64,000 bases of DNA from NCBI GenBank assembly GCA_963775825.1, contig CAVZKY010000010.1:186001-250000 (forward strand), written 5' to 3'. How positions within the stretch are numbered: the first letter of the stretch is position 1; each line of letters begins with the position of its first letter. This document shows positions 1-10,164 of this stretch, one piece after another. This DNA comes from Bog-532 sp963775825 (GTDB taxonomy: Bacteria; Actinomycetota; Actinomycetes; Streptosporangiales; Streptosporangiaceae). A program made the position numbers and the translations under genes. The notes beneath the pieces are model-generated. The model did no database searches. It had not been told where the DNA came from and worked only from the letters and a program-made list of their open reading frames with translations.

Positions 1-909
1 TCCGGGCGTCGGCGGCTCCCAGCTGCCCAATCTGCCTTACCGTTTCACCACCCTGGCCCTGCTGCTGCGCGACCTGCTGCATAGTCTCGGCCACCAGCAG
101 GCCGACGTCCTGGGTATCTCCTGGGGAGGCGGGCTGGCTCAGCAGTTCGCGCTGCTCAACCCGCGCCTGTGCCGGCGGCTGATCCTGGTGGCGACCGCAA
201 CCGGGCCGCAGACGATGGTGCCGCCCAACCCGCTGCCGCTGGTGAAGAACCTCGTCCTGCGCCGCTACGGCGACCTGTGGGGTGGAAGCGCGAAAACCGA
301 CCCGGACGCGCTGACCCGCGCCCTGCGCAAGGCGCAGATCAGCCCGCTCAGCATGGGTTACCTGTACCAGCACACCGCCGTGCTGGGGTTCACCACGCTG
401 CCGCTGCTGCCGCTCATCCGCCAGCGCACCCTGGTGCTCACTGGTGATCAGGACCCGATCATCCCGGCGGCCAACGGCCGCATCCTGGCCGCGGGCATCC
501 CGCACGCGACGCTGCACGTCTACCACGGCGGCCACGTCGAGCTGGTGACCCGCCCGAGCCTGCTCACGCCCATGATCACCAGCTTCCTGGCCGCGCCGCC
601 GCACGATGCCCGGCGCGCTGACCAAGGCCAGACCGGTCGTCAGCCCGAAGACCGGGGACCGCGCCAGGTCGCCGACGGCACCGCCGCCGCCCAGGCCGCC
701 CGGGCCGCCCAGGCCACCGCCGAGGCAGACGCGCTCGCCGAGGCGCTGCAGGCCGCCCTCGCCGTCCAGCAGGCCGCCGAGACCGCCGTCGCCCAGGCCG
801 CCGCCGCGCTCCGCGACGCCCGCGAGCAGGCCGCGGCCGCCCAGGCCGCCGCCCGCGAGCAGGCCGCGGCCGCCCGCGACAGGCCGCCACCGAGGGGGCG
901 AATGCGTAA
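1..909 (+). CDS. PhaZ-like alpha/beta hydrolase, 5' partial, with Ala-rich tail
   Basis: The gene enters from the left edge in frame 2. The nucleophile elbow reads G-I-S-W-G with the serine codon at 119-121. An acid candidate follows in LTGDQDPIIP (near 450) and the histidine in YHGGHVELV (near 530). The order and the stretch QQFALLNPRLCRRLILVATA resemble intracellular medium-chain polyhydroxyalkanoate depolymerases, so the likely reaction is ester hydrolysis of a storage polyester or a related ester. From about 640 the same frame becomes an Ala/Gln/Glu/Arg coiled coil (for example EQAAAAQAAAREQAAAARD) that recalls phasin-like granule-binding segments. The frame then stays open into leuS. A single missing base near 880 would give QAATEGANA and a TAA stop at 907-909, which is the end used here. 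The fold is fairly secure; substrate and exact end are inferred. It converges on leuS. Confidence 0.6.
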
Positions 910-3862
910 TGCGCGCGTGACCGTGACCGACGTTGGCTATGCGGCCGGGGACGATGATGAGGCGCTCGACGGGAGCGCCGCCCGTGGCCCGGCCGAAGTC
1001 CTCGTGCCTGGTCACCGCCCGCCGGATCTCGTCCTGCCCGGCGTCGGCCGGTACGTCGACGGTGAACCGTACCCTCCCGTTGACCTGCACCGGCATCCGT
1101 ACGGTGGGCTCGGCGGCCAGGGCCGGGTCGGCGGCCGGGAACGGGACGTAGGCGAGCGACCCGGGGTGGCCGAGGCGCGACCACAGTTCCTCCGCGATGT
1201 GCGGGGCCAGCGGCGCCACCATCAGCACCAGCGGCTCCGCCAGGCGCCCGGGGCAGCGCCCCGCGGGCCGCCGCGACCTGGGCGGCGTGCGTGGTCAGCT
1301 CCATCAGGCGGGCGATCGCGGTGTTGTAGCGCAGCGCCTCCACGTCCTGCCGGACCACGGTGATCGTGCGGTGCAGCCGCCGGAGCGTGCCGGAGTCCAG
1401 TTCCTCGTCGCTCACCCGCAGCACGCCGGTGGTCTCGTCGATGATGCTGCGCCACAGCCGCTGCAGGAACCGGTGCACGCCGATGATGTCGCTGGTCCGC
1501 CACGGGCGGTCGGTCTCCAGCGGCCCGGTCGCCATCTCGTACAGCCGCAACGTGTCCGCGCCGTACTGCTGGTAGATGTCGTCCGGGCTGACGCTGTTCT
1601 TCAGGCTCTTGCCCATCTTGCCCGAGCGCCGGGTCACTGGCCGGCCGTTGAACGTGTACCCGTCGGCCTCGTGTGCCACCTCGGCGGCCTGGACGTACAT
1701 CCCGCGCTCGTCGGTGAACGAGTCGGCCAGGATGTAGCCCTGGTTGACCAGCCGCCGGAACGGCTCCCGGGTGGACACGTGCCCCAGGTCGTAGAGGACC
1801 TTGTGCCAGAAGCGCGCGTACAGCAGGTGCAGCACGCCGTGCTCCACGCCGCCGACGTACAGGGCGACCCCGCCGTCGCCGTCGAAGGCGGCATCCGCCG
1901 GCACCATCCAGTACCGGTCGATCTCGGGATCGATGCAGGCCAGCTCGTTGGTGGGGTCGAGGTAGCGCAGGTAGTACCAGCACGAGCCGGCCCACTGCGG
2001 CATGGTGTTCAGCTCCCGGCGGTAGCGCTGGGGGCCTTCGCCAAGGTCGAGGGTGACGCTCTCCCAGCCGGCCGCGCGGGCCAGCGGGGGGACCGGCGCG
2101 CTGAACTCGTCGGCCTGCGGCTCCGGCCGGAAGTCGGTCATCTCCGGCAGCGTCACCGGCAGCAGGTCCTCGGGCAGTGCGACGGGCCGGTCGCGGGAGT
2201 CGTAGACGATCGGGAATGGCTCACCCCAGTAGCGCTGCCGGGAGAACTGCCAGTCCCGGAGCCGGTACGTCCGCTTCGCCTGCCCGTGGCCGGTGCTTTC
2301 CAGCCAGCGAGATCGCGGCCGCGATGCCTTCGGCCTTGCTCAGCCCGGTCAGCCCGAGGCCCCCGTCGCCGGTGTACGAGCCGTCCCCGGTGAACGCGGC
2401 CGGCCAGTCCGTGGCGGGGGCACCGCTGCCGATGTCGCTGCTCCGCGAACCACTCCGGGGGCGGCTTCACGACCGGGCGGACATCCAGGCCGAAGGCGGC
2501 GGCGAAGTCGAGGTCACGCTGATCATGGGCGGGCACCGCCATGATCGCGCCGGTGCCGTACCCGACCAGGACGTAGTTGGCGATGAACACCGGGATCGGC
2601 TCGCCGGTGGCCGGGTTGGTGGCGTACCGGCCGGTGAACACCCCGGTCTTGGCGTCCATCCCGGCGGTGCGCTGCCGGTCGCTGCGCCGCGCGGCCACCT
2701 CCTGGTACGCCACCGCCGCGTCCCGTGGCGTCCATGTCCCGGCGCCGTCGCCCGCGCGCTCCCGGCCCTCCGGGTACCTCCATTCGGGCGGCGTTCCGTC
2801 CGGCCACGATGCCGGGGGCAGCCGGTCAGCCAGCGGATGTTCCGGGGCCAGCACCACGTACGTGGCGCCCGGCAGCGTATCCGGGCGGGTGGTGAAGACC
2901 ACGATCGTCAGCTCTTCCCCGGCCGTCCCGGCTACCTCAGCGACCGGCAGGTCAATCAGGGCCCCGTCGCTCGGGCCGATCCAGTTCCGCTGCTGCTGCT
3001 TGATCGACTCGGGCCACTGCAGTGGGTCCAGGTCCGTGATCAGCCGCTCGGCGAACGCGGTGATGCGCAGCATCCACTGCCGCAGCGGCCTGCGGTAGAC
3101 GGGGTAGTTGCCGATGTCGCTGCGGCCGTCCGGGGTGACTTCCTCGTTGGCCAGGACCGTGCCGAGACCGGGGCACCAGTTCACCAGCTCCTCGGAGCTG
3201 TAGGCGAGCCGGTAGCCGTCGATCACCGCGCGCTGCTTCAGGTCGGTCAGCTCGCGCCAGGGCGTGCCGGACGGCGTGTCCCGCCGCCCGGCCTCGAACT
3301 CGTCGATCAGGTCACGGATCGGCCGGGCCTTCCCGGTTCGCTCGTCCACCCAGCTGTTGAAGATCTGCAGGAAGATCCACTGCGTCCACCGATAGAACGC
3401 GACGTCCGTGGTGGCGATCTCCCGCCGCGCGTCGTGCCCCAGCCCCAGCCGGCGCAGCTGCCGCTGCATGTTGGCCACGTTGGCCTCGGTCGTCACCTGG
3501 GGGTGCTGGCCGGTGTCGATCGCGTACTGCTCGGCCGGCAGCCCGAACGCGTCATAGCCGAGGGCGTGCATGACATGCCGGCCGTTCATGCGCTGGTAGC
3601 GGGCCAGCACGTCGGTGCCGATGTAGCCGAGCGGATGGCCGACGTGCAGCCCGGCACCGCTCGGATAGGGGAACATGTCCAGCACGTAGAACGTCGGCCG
3701 GCCCTTCACCCGGTCGAACCCGCCCGACAGCGGCCCGACCGGGTTGGCGGAGTCGAAGGTCCCCTCATCCGCCCAGCGCCGCTGCCACCGCGCCTCGATC
3801 TCGCTGGCGAGCCGGGCGTCATACCGGAACGGCGGTGCCGCGTCCGGCTCCCCGCCGATCAT
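910..3862 (-). CDS. leuS: leucyl-tRNA synthetase, frame broken in three places
   Basis: Charges tRNA-Leu with leucine. The ATG at 3862-3860 overlaps the htpG stop (ATGA), so the two are translationally coupled. The HIGH-type motif is HVGH in GAGLHVGHPLGYIG. The editing-domain region is visible (TTRPDTLPGATYVVLAPEHP), and the KMSKS loop reads KMGKSLKN near 1610. The C-terminal domain ends around RLIIVPGRIANV near 920. The frame shifts near 2440 (an extra C just after EWFAE; removing it restores SDIG), near 2318 (a missing base restores AAISWLES) and near 1255. No convincing stop follows NV, so the 3' end is approximate. All diagnostic domains are present and the enzyme is essential, so sequencing or assembly indels are more likely than decay. 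Confidence 0.85.
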
Positions 3863-5993
3863 CCGCCCTCGCTGGCGCTCGCCGGGCCGCCACCGCCCGC
3901 CACTTCGCCGCTCCTGCCTTTCGCCCCAGCGCCCGCCGCTTTGCCGCTGCTGCCTTTGGTCCCGGCGGCGCCCGCCGCCTTGCGGGTCCGGCCTTTGGTC
4001 CCCGCGGCGCCCGCCGCTTTGCCGCTCCTGCCGCTAGCCTCGTCCACCGCTTCGCCGCCGGCGGTCAGCGCCTCGAGCAGGTCGTTCATCCGGTTGACGA
4101 AGGCCGCGGGCTCCTCGATCCGGGCCCCCAGCGTGAGCACCGCCTGGCTGAACAGCACGTGCGCCCAGTCATCCAGACGCGGGTCGTCCAGCCGGTGGTT
4201 GAGCCGTTCCACCAGCGGATGCCCCGGGTTGATCTCGAGCACGGGCTGGCTGGGCACGCCCGAGCCGCGCATCCGGCGGACCAGGTTCATCTCGCTGTCG
4301 GGCTCGTTGGCCACGATGCACGCGGGGGAGGTGGTCAGCCGGCGGCTGACCCGGACGTCGTAGACCTGGTTGCCCAGCAGTTCCTTGAGCCGGCCGGCCA
4401 GCGCCGCGAACTGCGTCCCCGCCTTCTCCGCGGCGGCCTTCTCGGCCTCGTCTTCCAGGCCGCCCAGGCCCGCGGCGCCCTGGGCCACCGACTGCAGCCG
4501 GTGCCCGTCGAACTCGTGCAGGCCCGTCACCACCCAGCTGTCCACCGGCTCGGTGAGCAGCAGGACCTCGACGCCCTTGGCCCGGAAGGCCTCCAGGTGC
4601 GGGCTGCTGGCCGCGGCGGCGCCCGGGGCCAGCAGGTAGTAGATGCTGTCCTGGCCCTCCTTCATCCGGGCCACATAGTCGCCGAGCGAGACGCTGGCCT
4701 CACCCGGGCTGGACGCGGTGGAGCTCGCGGTGGAGCTGAAGCGCAGCAGCCGGGCCAGGTCGTCCCGGTTGGTGTAGTCCTCCGGGATCCCCTCCTTGAG
4801 CACCGCGCCGAACTGGGACCAGAAGGTGGCGTACTTGTCCGGCTCGTTCGCGGCCAGGTCGGCCAGCAGCTTCAGCACCCGCTTGACCGCGCTGGAGCGG
4901 ATGTGGCTCACCGCCCGGCTGCCCTGCAGCAGCTCACGCGACACGTTCAGCGGCAGGTCGCTGGAGTCGATCACGCCGCGGACGAACCGCAGGTACGCGG
5001 GCATCAGCTGGCCGCTGTCGGCCATGATGAAGACCCGCTGGACGTGCAGCTTCACCCCGTGCGCGGACTCGGGGATCCACAGGTCGAACGGCGCGCTGCC
5101 CGGGATGAAAAGCAGCAGGGTGTACTCGTAGGTGCCCTCCATCTTGGCGTGCAGCCAGGCCAGCGGGTCGGTGATGTCACCGGTGAGGTGGCGGTAGAAG
5201 TCCCGGTAGTCCTGGTCGCTGATCTCGCTCTTCGGCCGGGCCCACAGCGCGGAAGCCTGGTTGACCGGCTCGTCCGCCTCGCCCTCCGGGACAGCCTTCC
5301 TGGCCGCCCGCCGCGTCCCCGGAGCCGGAGCCGGTCTGGCCTCCTTCGGCGGGCATGACGATCGGCAGGCTGATGTGGTCGGAGTACTTCTGGATGATCG
5401 AGCGCAGCCGGTAGCCGTTCAGCAGCTCGTCCTCGCCGTCCCGCAGGTGCAGCACGACCGTGGTGCCCCGGCCCGGCCGCGTGGCCGGCTCCAGCGTGTA
5501 GGAGCCCCGGCCGTCGGACTCCCAGCGGACGGCGTCTTCGGCGGGCAGGCCGGCCCGGCGGGTGATCAGCTCCACCCGGTCGGCCACGATGAACGGCGGA
5601 GTAGAAGCCCACCCCGAACTGGCCGATCAGCGACGCGTCCGCGCGCTGGTCCCCGGTCAGCGCGTGCAGGAACTCGCGGGTCCCCGACTTGGCGATCGTG
5701 CCGATGTGCTCGATCACCTCGGCCCGGCTCATGCCGATGCCGTTGTCGGCCACCGTGATGGTCCGGGCGCCGGAGTCGTAACTGACCCGGATCTGCAGCG
5801 GGCCCTCGGCCTCGGGTGATTCGGCCTGCGCGACCAGCTCCAGCCGCAGCCGGTCGATGGCGTCGGACGCGTTGGAGATCAGTTCCCGCAGGAAGATCTC
5901 CTTGTTGCTGTACAGCGAGTGAATCATCAGATCGAGGATCTGTACGACCTCGGCCTGGAAGGTGAAGCTCTCCTGATCCGCGGGCGCGCTCAT
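3859..5993 (-). CDS. htpG: HSP90-family chaperone HtpG, frame broken in two places
   Basis: Cytosolic ATP-dependent chaperone of the GHKL ATPase fold. The start ATG at 5993-5991 follows GGAGGA. The N-terminal ATP site is clear: LRELISNASDAIDRLR, DNGIGM and GQFGVGFYSA. The middle domain includes SDHISLPIVM and LPLNVSRELLQ. The dimerisation domain follows up to EEPAAFVNRMNDLLEAL. The frame breaks at about 5591, where one extra G after FYSA, once removed, restores FIVADRVEL. It breaks again near 5310-5330, before EADEPVNQASALW. Past the normal end lies a 60-70 residue tail of Lys/Gly/Ala repeats (KAAGAAGTKG-type units), which is unusual for HtpG. The stop overlaps the leuS start. Frame breaks are probably sequence errors because the reading on both sides is conserved. 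Confidence 0.9.
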
Positions 5994-6060
5994 AGGTGGT
6001 CCACTCCTCCGACGTAGCGTGGGTTCAGAGCCCATGATCTCAGCTTCAGGTGGTGCAACG

Positions 6061-6387
6061 ATGGCGCAATCGCACGATGAAGGCACGGCGCGGGCACCGG
6101 TAACGCCGGGCGCGCGACTGCGGGGGCTACTGGCCTCCGGTGGGCTCATCGTGGCTCCTGGGGTGTAGTCCCTCGGCTACGCGATCGCGATCTACCCCGG
6201 CCACCTGCTGATGGCGGCGGCCGAGGGGATGATCGCGGCGCTCGGGGACCTCGGCGGGACCGCACCGGAGGTGACCGCCACCGGGGTGACCGCGCTGTTC
6301 CAGCTGGTCGGCCTGCGCGAATGGTCCGCCATCGGCGACGCCTGGGTCACGACCCGGAGGACGAGCCGTACTGAATCGGGACGTTGA
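6061..6387 (+). pseudogene. remnant of an isocitrate lyase/PEP mutase family gene
   Basis: One reading frame holds two pieces. A start-like segment ends LRGLLASGGLIVAPGV and then TAG at 6166-6168. The next piece begins LGYAIAIYPGHLLMAAAEGM and ends LVGLREWSAIGDAW before TGA at 6385. The first piece matches the N-terminus, and the second the C-terminal helices, of the isocitrate lyase/phosphoenolpyruvate mutase superfamily (2-methylisocitrate lyase or oxaloacetate decarboxylase-like). About 180 residues of the usual barrel between them are missing. This looks like an internal deletion leaving both ends. Its 3' end overlaps the convergent lipoprotein gene by about 40 bases. The family call rests on short motifs and is an inference. 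Confidence 0.5.
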
Positions 6388-7839
6388 TCGTTTGCGTCTT
6401 CGACCAGGTCGCTGAGCCGTTGCGGAGCTGCCAGGCGGTCAGCGTGCCGCCGTCGGCGGCGAGCGCGTCGATGGTCCCGGCCGCGGGCAGCGCCAGGGTG
6501 ACGGCATGCCCGGCGGGCAGCGCGGGCAGCTGCCGCCAGGAGTTTCCGGGGCCCGCCAGGGTGGCTCCCCGGTTGCCGGCCAGCACGACGGCCACCCCGC
6601 CGCTGCCGCCGAACGACGCGGACACCGCGTAGGAGCCGCCCAGCCGCAGCACGGGGGACAGCGCCCAGTGCTGCCCGCCGTCGCTGGTCCACGCCGCGAG
6701 CAGGCTCACGTCGGGCGGGCCGCCCGCCTCCAGCAGGGCCACGTCCTGGGTGCCGATCCGGGTCAGCCGGACGACCTGGACGGCGCGGCCGGCCAGCGCC
6801 GCGGGCAGGGCCGGGCCGGCCTGGTGCCATGCTGCCGCCGGTGTCGCTGAAGATGCCCGCGGTACCGGGCCGCCCGCACGTGCCGGCCAGCAGCAGCGTG
6901 CCGGACGGGGTGTAGGCGGCCGCGGTGAGTCCGGTCAGCGCGCAGCTCCGTACGGCGGGCGCCGCAGCCAGGGAGTGCTCGCTGGTCAGCGTGGTCCAGC
7001 TGCCGTTGCCGCCGGAGAAGACGTCGGCCGTGTGGTCCTGGCTCAGCGCGATCAGGTGTCCGTCGGGAGCCGCCGCCAGCGCGTCGGCCCGGTTGGCGAG
7101 GCCGGACTCGGGCGGCAACGTGGCCCAGCTGTGGCCACCGTCGGCGGTGCTGGTGATGGGCGAGAAGCTCAGGTCCAGGCTGGGCCGCACCCCGGCGGTC
7201 AGCGCGGCCGCGTCAGCGCCGCTCCCGGCCTGGCCCGCGGCCCCGCCGCCACCGGATTCCGCCCTGGCCGGCCAGCAGGATGGCGCCGTTGGTCGCGATG
7301 TCCGGCGGCGTTTCCAGCGCCCAGCGGCTGCTGCCCGCGGGCAGCCGGAACAGCTGCCAGAACTCGTTCGGCCCGGTGACCGCGCCCATCGGCACGGTGG
7401 CCCAGGTCGCGTTGGCGATGGGCACGGCGGACATAGCCGACAGCGCGACCGCCGCAGGCGCGCTGGGCGCCGCGTCAGCCGGGTGGGACACGCTGCTGCC
7501 GCATGCCGCGAGCCCAGTGCCGGCGGCCAGCACCGCCCCAGCCGCCAGCACCCCGGCCCGGGCGCGCCGTCGCGCCGGGGCCGAGGTGCTGGCCGCCGGG
7601 CGCCACGGCCTGGCCCAGCGCTGCCTGGCTTGGGCTGCCTGGTTGTGGGCTGCCTGGTTGTGGGCTGGCTGGCTTCTGGGCTGGCTGGCTTTGGGCTGGC
7701 TGGCTTTGGGCTGGCTGGCTTTGGGCTGGCTGGCTTTGGGCTGGCTGGCTTTGGGCTGGCTGGCTTCGGTTGTGGGCTGCCTGGCTTCGGGCTGCCTGGC
7801 TTTGGGCTGCCTGGTCATCGGCCGTGCGTTGCTGGTCAC
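6347..7839 (-). CDS. lipoprotein with Asp-box/BNR-type repeats and an N-terminal QPKAS repeat
   Basis: Starts at GTG 7839-7837, overlapping the stop of the SCO1-like gene (GTGA). The first ~70 residues are basic and low-complexity with six QPKAS units coded by a 15-bp tandem repeat (7672-7765). A lipoprotein-type signal follows (VLAAGAVLAAGTGLAAC, lipobox LAAC). The exported part has repeated S/T-x-D-G-G-x-x-W blocks (STADGGHSWATL, WTSDGGQHWALS), typical of sialidase-like Asp-box propellers. The frame breaks near 7262 and 6835; both sides continue the same protein. It ends at SSGS before TGA at 6347. A lipobox more than 90 residues from the start is odd, so a later start may be used in vivo. 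Function is unknown. The coupling to SCO1 suggests a surface protein linked to copper or oxidase assembly. Confidence 0.6.
7672..7765. repeat. 15-bp tandem repeat coding QPKAS
   Basis: About six near-identical copies of a 15-bp unit (plus strand CTGGCTGGCTTTGGG). On the minus strand they encode QPKAS repeats at the N-terminus of the lipoprotein gene. Because the unit is a multiple of three, copy-number change would lengthen or shorten the protein without shifting frame. Confidence 0.9.
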
Positions 7840-8477
7840 GAGCTGTGCAAGGTCTGGGTCGCTGCGTCGGCCAGTTCGGTCGCGAAGGACGACTCCGTGG
7901 CTGCCGTGCCGGGCCCGGGATCGAAGTCCAGTTCCTCCCGCAGCTCGCCGTGGGCGTCGATGACGAAGACGATGTCGTTGTGCCCGAGCATCGCCCCCGC
8001 GGGCAGGGTCTCCGCGGGCACGCCGTACGCGTGGTACACCTGCCGCAGCCGGGCCGGGCTGCTGGTCAGGTACCTCCAGTCCGCGACGCCGCCCAGGTTT
8101 TCCTGCCGGTCAAAGGCCCGGACGTAGTCGATCTGGCTGTACAGCGGGTTCACGTCGATGGCGATCAGTTTCACGTGCGGATCACTGGGCCCCAGCAGCT
8201 GCCCGGCCTGCCGGAATTCCTGCGCGATGAGCGGGCAGTCGGATACGCACACCGGGTCCAGGAACGTCAGCAGCACCACCTGGCCGCGCAGGCTGGACAG
8301 CGTTACCGGCTTGCCGTTCTGGTCGGTGAGCGTGAAGTCGGGGGCGGGAATGTTGATCGGGGACGCCGGGCCGTCGATCGACTCGGCCAGGATGGTGCTG
8401 GCCGCCGGGGTGGCCTGCGCGGCCGCCATCGGGACGGCGCCCAGCACGATCACGCCGAACGCGCCGAGCGAGATCAT
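7836..8477 (-). CDS. SCO1/SenC-family copper chaperone
   Basis: Thioredoxin-fold, membrane-anchored protein that delivers copper to the CuA site of cytochrome c oxidase. The copper ligands are visible: C-x-x-x-C in LDPVCVSDCPLIAQEF and the distal His in MLGHNDIVFVID. The ATG at 8477 begins MISLGAFGVIVLGAV, a bare hydrophobic segment. The same frame is open upstream (ALHRWVTAATFGTM), giving a fuller membrane span but no good ATG/GTG. The gene may therefore start further up or be fused to the MauE-like gene (see findings). About 213 residues from ATG 8477. Downstream it overlaps the Asp-box lipoprotein gene by four bases. Confidence 0.85.
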   Translation of the reverse strand: MISLGAFGVIVLGAVPMAAAQATPAASTILAESIDGPASPINIPAPDFTLTDQNGKPVTLSSLRGQVVLLTFLDPVCVSDCPLIAQEFRQAGQLLGPSDPHVKLIAIDVNPLYSQIDYVRAFDRQENLGGVADWRYLTSSPARLRQVYHAYGVPAETLPAGAMLGHNDIVFVIDAHGELREELDFDPGPGTAATESSFATELADAATQTLHSS

Positions 8478-8689
8478 CGTGCCGAACGTGGCGGCGGTGA
8501 CCCACCGGTGCAGCGCGGCGGGCCCGACCCGCTCCCGCCAGCCGGTTCCCGCCCTGCCTGGTTCCGCGCCGCCCGGTCCCCGCCGGATCGGTCCCGCCGT
8601 ATCCGCGTCCCGCCGGTCGGGTCTCGCCGTATCCGGTCCCGCCGGTCCCGCAGCGGGCCCGGTGCCCGCTGCTGGGCGGCCGCCGCTGA

Positions 8690-9819
8690 GCGGTAGCTGT
8701 CCCGGCCGTCCCGGCCACGGCCACGGCCGCTGGCTCCGCCGCCGGGGTCAGCGCCAGCCAGCCGCCGACCGCCAGCAGGGCCATCGGGATCATGCTGTTC
8801 GGATCGGTGCCCAGCCCGCCGAGGAACCCGAAGTCCTCCACCAGTACCCAGTCGGCCAGGCAGAGCAGGACGAACGCGGCCAGCGCGGGCCGGATCACCT
8901 CACGCCGCCCGGTCAGGAAGGCCACGCCGATCGCGGCCAGCGCGATCACCGTGACCAGGTTGACCGCGAAGCCGTTACCGCGGACGATCGACTCGAATCC
9001 GGATACCAGGTCGTACAGGAACCGCGGCTGCGAGGCCTGCGTCATCGACTGGATCATGCTGGTCAGCGTGCCGGGCTGGCCGTTCTGGCTGCCCTGCCAG
9101 AAACCCCGCCCCGGCCAGGCCTGCAGCACGGCCATTCCCATCAGGAACAGCCCGAAGCCCGCCAGCACGGCGCGGCCCAGCCGCGGCGTCCGCCAGCTCC
9201 GATCCGGCAGGGCCAGCAGCCCGCCCGCGACGACGTAGACCAGCGCCGCACCGGGGGCGCCGAACAGCCAGGTCAGCCCGGGAGCGAGGATCCCGCCGAA
9301 CGCCTCACCGAAGACCCAGACGATCAGCCCCCAGGCCACGCTGGCCAGCCCGGCCAGCCGGCCCGAGATGCCGCGTGGCGCGGCGAGCAGCCACAGCCCG
9401 ATGCCCACCTGGATCCACACCGCCGAGGCGCCGGCCTGGATCGGGTGGTAGGACCAGGCGGTCCCGGCCCAATTGATCAGGTGCTGGACCCAGACCGGGG
9501 AACCGGCCGCGGCAGGCTCGATGATCTTGGACGGCAGGCCTGCGGCCATACCTGGCTGGGTCTGGAGCAGCCCGTCGAGCAGCCACAGCAGGCCGAAACC
9601 GATCCGCAACACCCGGTGCCCAGCGGGCTCGGCCGGCCGCCGGGCCGCCCCTTCCGCGCCCGCGGCCCCGGCAACATGCCGCTCCCGGACGCTGACCCAG
9701 ACCACGGAGAGCACAGCGAAGATCGCCAGCGCGATGATCGCCTGGTGCAGCAAAGCCGATCGGAACGCGGCCACCACCGTCGGATCATCGACGTTCAGGC
9801 CGCTATTCATCCCGGGCAT
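8690..9819 (-). CDS. MauE/DoxX-like multi-span membrane protein
   Basis: Eight or more hydrophobic segments: LLHQAIIALAIFAVLSVVW, IGFGLLWLLDGLLQ, VGIGLWLLAAP, GLIVWVFGEAFGGILAPG, ALVYVVAGGLLAL, and others up to MIPMALLAVGGWLAL. Start ATG 9819-9817 follows GAGG; an upstream TTG at 9831 is too close to its own GGAGG. The protein belongs with the gene at 27037: both share LLDG(L/V)LQ, GEAFGGIL/GEAFGTIL and GTDPNS. The frame stays open past the last span through Gly/Arg repeats and over the SCO1 gene, so the end given is where coding character stops. Such proteins often sit with copper genes in actinomycetes; a role in metal or disulfide handling is inferred. Confidence 0.65.
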
Positions 9820-9898
9820 GCCCTCTGTCAACCTCCACGACTCACGCAGCCGATCCGCCCCGGCACCCTGCTGCGGGCTTCTGGTGGGCCAGCCTACA

Positions 9899-9913
9899 AC
9901 TACGAGCAGTAGT
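9899..9913. promoter_or_regulatory. ACTAC-N5-GTAGT palindrome upstream of the MauE/SCO1 set
   Basis: A perfect 5-5 inverted repeat lies about 80 bases upstream of the 9819 start. CTAC/GTAG half-sites resemble operators of BlaI/CopY-type repressors, which control some copper and beta-lactam genes. No such regulator is seen in the window, so the assignment is tentative. Confidence 0.3.
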
Positions 9914-10157
9914 AAGCTGATTCGCCGTCACCAGTGACATAACGGGCCCGCGGCCATCTGCGTTCATCCTAGTGTGCTGCGCCTTAAGTTTCGACGGTTA
10001 GTCTTGCCCGTTTGTGCGCCCAGCAGAGCAGGAGGTGACACCGTGACGTAAGGCCATGGTGGATCTTCGTGTTCGTAAGCTCGTCGTCGCTTGCCGGTGG
10101 AAGTCCGGTCCGGGTAGCTGCCAGGAGGCCCGGTAGCAGGCTGGCGGTTTCGTCTGG

Positions 10158-10164
10158 AAACGGG
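10158..10164 (+). other. EBS1 of the group II intron
   Basis: AAACGGG is the exact complement of the 5' exon end CCCGTTT (10007-10013). This base pairing defines the target and the 5' splice site of the intron. Confidence 0.7.

Noticed and set aside
2177..4363. Long plus-strand open frame over leuS and htpG
   Set aside because: Antisense shadow of two conserved genes with no recognisable protein pattern.
7672..7765. CRISPR array
   Set aside because: The direct repeats are contiguous with no spacers and are in frame in a gene, so this is a minisatellite. The same applies to 24172-24340 and 44654-44760.
8182..8690. C-terminal 170 residues of the MauE-like frame
   Set aside because: They overlap the conserved SCO1 gene in another frame on the same strand and have shadow composition.
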